A stretch of 64,000 bases of DNA from Yponomeuta sedellus. Lineage: Eukaryota > Arthropoda > Insecta > Lepidoptera > Yponomeutidae. Position numbers and translations under genes: made by a program. Below are positions 60,530 through 64,000 of the stretch, one piece after another. The notes under the pieces are model-generated. The model was not told the DNA's origin. It did no database searches and saw only the letters and a program-made list of their open reading frames with translations. The stretch lies in NCBI GenBank assembly GCA_934045075.1, contig OW203731.1, positions 13,339,062 to 13,403,061 on the forward strand. The letters are read 5' to 3'. Every line of letters begins with the position of its first letter. Position 1 is the stretch's first letter.

Positions 60530-60700
60530 TCTCGTCGTAGTCGTCAGGCTGTACATACTAGTCCACTGCTGGACATAGTCCTCCCCTATTGAGCGCCATA
60601 GCGCCCTGTCTTCAGCTTGCCACATCCAGCATCTGCCTGCAGTTTTTCACAGATCGTCATCCTACCTAGTCGGAGGGCATCCTACACTACGTTTGCCGAG
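60530..60700 (-). pseudogene. RTE2 LINE: C-terminal end of the ORF and 3' terminus
   Basis: A minus-strand frame reads VEWRPRLGKRSVGCPPTR, then after a degenerate stretch MWQAEDRALWRSIGEDYVQQWT (start near 60625). The GRPPTRW...AEDR..WR.(I/L)GE.YVQQWT layout is the classic C-terminus of RTE-type LINE ORFs. A stop after PPTR and in the D-D-x-L region shows it is dead. The 3' end has GTCCAGCAGTGGACTA, TGACGACTACGACGAG. Confidence 0.82.
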
Positions 60701-60904
60701 TCGCGGTCTCCACTCAAGAACACGTTTGGTAGTCATGTAACTAATAGTATTCTAATGACTTATCCCATGTAACCTCGCTCGGTATGATCTTCTTTGGGGA
60801 TACCCGTTTTATTTGAGTTATACTACTCAGATGACATTGTACTGCTATTGCTTAGTACATAAAAAGAGGCAAATAGCAGCTATTGTCGTGCTGATATCAT
60901 CATC

Positions 60905-61015
60905 ATCAATCATGGGCCGCCTTCATGGCTTTTCAAGTATCCCGGTCTTGCACCGCCCGCACCCAGCGACTTCTCGCCACGGTAACGAGGTCATCAGACA
61001 ATCTGGCAGCAGTGG
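60905..61015 (-). pseudogene. RTE-type LINE C-terminal fragment (third variant)
   Basis: The minus frame includes DDLVTVARSRWVRAVQDRDT, a stop, then KAMKAAHD and a TGATTGATGATGATGAT tail. The ...W.R..QDR... layout equals that of RTE2, with a different tail. The TGATGATGATG tail matches the subfamily B 5S-SINE. Confidence 0.7.
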
Positions 61016-61138
61016 TGCTGATATCATTCTATTAAAAATCTATGGCAGATACACCTGGTGTTTCAGGTGCGTTAGGATCTGGAATCCAACATAGTGATGC
61101 ACCAATGACTTTGTTTTCCAAGTTGCGTACATTTATGG

Positions 61139-61230
61139 TATTCACTCACCACACATCAATCCGCGGTGGGCACAAGTAGAGATTAATTAAGCCCATATTC
61201 TCTCTCTTTCTCTCTGGGAGATGGCTCATT
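61139..61230 (+). mobile_element. SINE-P fragment
   Basis: CACACATCAATCCGCGGTGG, GCACAAGTAGAGATTAATTA, AGCCCATATTCTCTCTCTTT, CTCTGGGAGATGG. Confidence 0.65.
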
Positions 61231-62575
61231 CCTTAAAATATGATGTAAAATGTTTAAGTAAATTTTTTTAACCTGATTTTTTTTGTTATTTGAATATTTC
61301 TGCTTAATGCACCAGCCTTTATTCACATTATTTACTCAGCTTACTGGGTTATGAAAACAGCATGTCGTAGAGCGATAGAATAAAAGCAGTCAAGACAGGT
61401 GTCGAAAATTATCACCTCCAAAGTTTATTTTAATAACAGGGTTGAGCGTACTTAATGCTTGTCTTTTCCGTCGACTGAAGTTGTCTGTTCATTCATCTAC
61501 TATATTATTACTCAGCGGTGTTTGTAAGTTCTAGGCATCAGGAACTACGGCTTCTGAAACAATTATAGTGTTAAACATAAATATACTTTTCTGTAATAAA
61601 AATACAGCTGATCGTCTTTCGCAATCGTACGGGACAGTTTAATTGTTTCTATCTACAACTGCATGTTGGTAAATATCGCAAACGATGATGCAGGTGAATA
61701 CATCACCTCCATCATTGTTTATTGATGGAGGTGATGGTTCATTCCGGTATCACTGACAGAAGTTGTTTATATCTGGTGATAAAAGATATAAGCAAGTTTT
61801 GTTAGTCATACCAAAAAAATCTGTTCATCAAGATACATACCTCTACCACGAGAAACGTTTCGAAATCTCAAAAAATATGTTTTTTGTATAGGGTGGTCAT
61901 TTTTGCATGGAACAGGTAATATATTGTTATTTTTGTGTACTGTTACAAAGGTATGATCACAGCAAATAAAAGATGTTTGTTGGTACTGATAATTAGATCT
62001 CCCATTTTCGAATAGATTATGAGGATTTTTGTAACATCCCGCACAGAAAACAAATACTGCTTAGACGACGGAGTCTCAGGCTGGAACTAGTATATAATTA
62101 GTAAGTAGAAAGTTCGGGTGCACTCAGACTATTGGTGGAGCGCACGCGATGTCTACGTTCATTTATTTTTCAAATGTTTAACTGATTAACTGTGTTGACA
62201 TCAGAAGTGGAGAGAGGAGTTTATGTTTGTATCATTATTTTCAATTCAATCCAATTCCAAAATTCTTTGTTGCACAAAAAACACCTGTGTTTGGTTTGTA
62301 CAAAGGCGAGCTTAATACTAATAATATTTTCGGAGTATTAAGAGATTCAATAAGGAAAAACTATATCGTCTGAATATAATTTTCGATGGGACAGTTGAAA
62401 CCGTGCAAGACCTCTTACAGTTTTTTATGGGGTGGTGAGTGATGCACTAATTTTTGTAAGACACCTTAGGAAATGGTCAGTCGGTAAATAAAAGGTCGAA
62501 CCTATTGAGCCTGCATATTGGACCCAAAAAAACTACAGTTGTATATTTTGGTAGAAATTGTTTTATAGTATTGTC
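61231..62575. other. Mostly single-copy-looking stretch
   Basis: Holds the hairpin at 61701. A short LINE-UTR-like piece TTTGTACAAAGGCGAGCTTA lies near 62297. No gene. Confidence 0.4.
61701..61736. repeat. Perfect inverted repeat, 14-bp arms
   Basis: CATCACCTCCATCA, 8-nt loop TTGTTTAT, TGATGGAGGTGATG. Confidence 0.85.
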
Positions 62576-62587
62576 TAAGGTTTCACA

Positions 62588-62645
62588 TTTTACAATTTTC
62601 CGACGTTTCGGCACTTTTGCAAGTACCCTGGTCCCGGAAGACTTA
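62588..62645 (-). repeat. Repeat D core, minus orientation
   Basis: TTACAATTTTCCGACGTTTC (motif 62600-62612), GGCACTTTTGCAAGTACCCT, GGTCCCGGAAGACTT. Confidence 0.72.
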
Positions 62646-62795
62646 GGTGACAGGCGTCTTTTTGAAAGCATTAACTGTTAGTTTACTACCCTCGGCAAAA
62701 TTATGAAGTTACGTTCCAAAATAGGCAAACCAATTATTAAAAAATGCAAGCACGCAATGGACGCATGACTATTAGCGTTTTTTTGGAAAAGAAAG

Positions 62796-63026
62796 ATGAT
62801 GAATCCAGCCCTACGCTTGTTCGAGATCACGATTTCTGAAATACAATGCATAGGTACTGATATTTTCAGTTATTTTTCTAACACAAAGCGTAAGAATTTC
62901 GATAAGATTCTTTCTTTGGATAAGATTATTTCAAATGGCCTTGATAATCCTAGATTCATAGGTCGCGAGCTTTCTTGCGAATTCCCACAAATGCACATTA
63001 ACAATCTTTGGGAATTAAGTAAATAA
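62796..63026 (+). CDS. Unrecognised 76-aa ORF, doubtful
   Basis: Reads MMNPALRLFEITISEIQCIG, FSYFSNTKRKNFDKILSLDK and IISNGLDNPRFIGRELSCEF: a natural-looking composition without low complexity, but no domain I know and no poly(A) or splice signal that decides the matter. Not inside a recognised repeat. Could be an exon, a relic or chance. Confidence 0.2.
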   Translation: MMNPALRLFEITISEIQCIGTDIFSYFSNTKRKNFDKILSLDKIISNGLDNPRFIGRELSCEFPQMHINNLWELSK

Positions 63027-63192
63027 TTGTCCGGCGGAAATAATTGTCGATAAAAGTCGAGCAGACAATAATCGGCGGCGCGCCATCTTGCCTGCGGCGG
63101 TGGCCAAATGTTTCCGCTTTAATTTCTCCGATAATTTGGAGTTTCCGGTCTCAGGCGATCGGGTCCTTCCTTTACACCCCTATTTTTTTAGT

Positions 63193-63425
63193 AGCTTATA
63201 TACATCCCACTTTTGGGCACAGGCCGTCTTTTCATTACCACGCGTGATCGCCGCGGAATCACATACCTTACCACGCGCTGAGGTATGTGAACTGCTTAGA
63301 TACTCAAGCATCCTCACGAAATTGTCCTTCACAGTTAGCCAGTGTTATTGTTACCACAACTGCGCAATAGTAGGTAACTTAGAATACAAAGTCCATGTCA
63401 GGATTCTTACCCATGTCAGCTTTTA
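63193..63425 (-). mobile_element. SINE-P, minus orientation
   Basis: GTAGCTTATATACATCCCAC, GGGCACAGGCCGTCTTTTCA, TTACCACGCGCTGAGGTATG, CATCCTCACGAAATTGTCCT, AATACAAAGTCCATGTCAGG: body and tail, with the head truncated in the B-box region. Confidence 0.75.
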
Positions 63426-63493
63426 ATGTAAAAAATAACATCGTACGATATCTTGCCATTTATTAATTAAAATAAAAATCGATATCGATCGAT

Positions 63494-63598
63494 ATCAACC
63501 CTTGTTTGTCCACACTGCTGGGGCACGGGTCTTTCTCTTCTTGCATCACGGAAGGTTCAGCCACACTCCACCATGAGGGCCAAGTCCGGGTTGGTCGA
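63494..63598 (-). mobile_element. 5S-SINE subfamily A, 3' end only
   Basis: On the minus strand: ACCAACCCGGACTTGGCCCT, TGGAGTGTGGCTGAACCTTC, GCCCCAGCAGTGTGGACAAA and GGGTTGATATCGATCGATAT. Confidence 0.85.
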
Positions 63599-63600
63599 AA

Positions 63601-64000
63601 ATAAAAATGTTAAGTCTTAATTAAGCTATCTTAATGCGTATCTAGGCTATTTATAATAAGATGGGTAAACGAAGTATGTATCGACTTTGATTTTTTTATC
63701 ATGCATTTTTTGCTTGATTATTTTGTAAGTATATACTTAATAATACGTATTTTTAACCAGCGCCATCATTTTCCTTCTCATACTTTATAATAATGAAAAA
63801 ATATTTGTAGTACTTTTGTTAAATGTAAAAAAAACCCATATAGCATAATAAAATTACAAAAAAATGGCAGAAAAAATAAAATAAATAGTTTGGACATCTT
63901 AATTAAATATATATTTTTAGACACAACTTTTTTTTTAAATGTTAAAAACGTTGGCTGAGGATAGACAAGCTATATTCTATAGCCACATAATAAAAAAAAA
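63601..64000. other. AT-rich end of window
   Basis: Poly-A/T runs; no ORF or repeat recognised. Confidence 0.45.

Overview
The window looks like AT-rich nuclear DNA of a moth or butterfly (Lepidoptera). I infer this from the repeat families, all of types I know from lepidopteran genomes: RTE-type LINE 3' ends with TATG or TGATGA tails, a 5S-rRNA-derived SINE, Helitron-like fragments ending CTAGT, and a pogo-like element with GTGCCCCA subterminal repeats. I could not recognise any host protein-coding gene, and no true tRNA or rRNA gene. The stretch is therefore intergenic or lies in a very large intron. Every protein I recognise belongs to a transposable element.

Layout. 1-3.2 kb: SINE, Helitron and LINE fragments. 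3.18-7.73 kb: a nearly complete CR1-type LINE on the minus strand, with ORF1 (PHD remnant, coiled coil, C-terminal domain) overlapping ORF2 (endonuclease plus reverse transcriptase). 7.8-34.4 kb: dense nested SINEs, MITEs and LINE tails, two striking perfect inverted repeats (17.53-17.60 and 28.43-28.50 kb), and a few single-copy-looking stretches. 34.4-38 kb: a short ORF with a poly(A) signal, a 480-bp repeat with inverted ends, and unassigned DNA. 38.42-39.79 kb: a 1.37-kb pogo-like DNA transposon whose 203-aa ORF keeps the DNA-binding and zinc-finger ends but has lost the DDE catalytic core. 41-55.8 kb: more SINEs and LINE tails, an 808-bp LTR miniature element (TRIM) nested in a SINE cluster, and a GC-rich block at 44.45-45.0 kb. 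55.9-64 kb: mostly single-copy-looking DNA with a second GC-rich promoter-like block at 57.1-57.5 kb.

How the parts relate. LINEs supply the machinery and SINEs use it. The 5S-derived SINE exists as two subfamilies; subfamily B ends in TTGATGATGATG, like the RTE tails here, which suggests RTE mobilisation. The most unusual system is a SINE with a tRNA-like head (called SINE-T below). Five copies have exact 13-14 bp target-site duplications and a sixth has a degenerate one. In five of these six the 5' end carries an inverted copy of part of the element itself; other copies are head-to-tail dimers. This points to snap-back or twin-primed reverse transcription as a habitual outcome for this family. 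DNA elements inserted into SINEs and SINEs inserted into DNA elements give several relative-age relationships.

All homology statements rest on recognising motifs by eye; no database search was possible. Family names such as SINE-T, SINE-W, SINE-P and SINE-4 are local labels.
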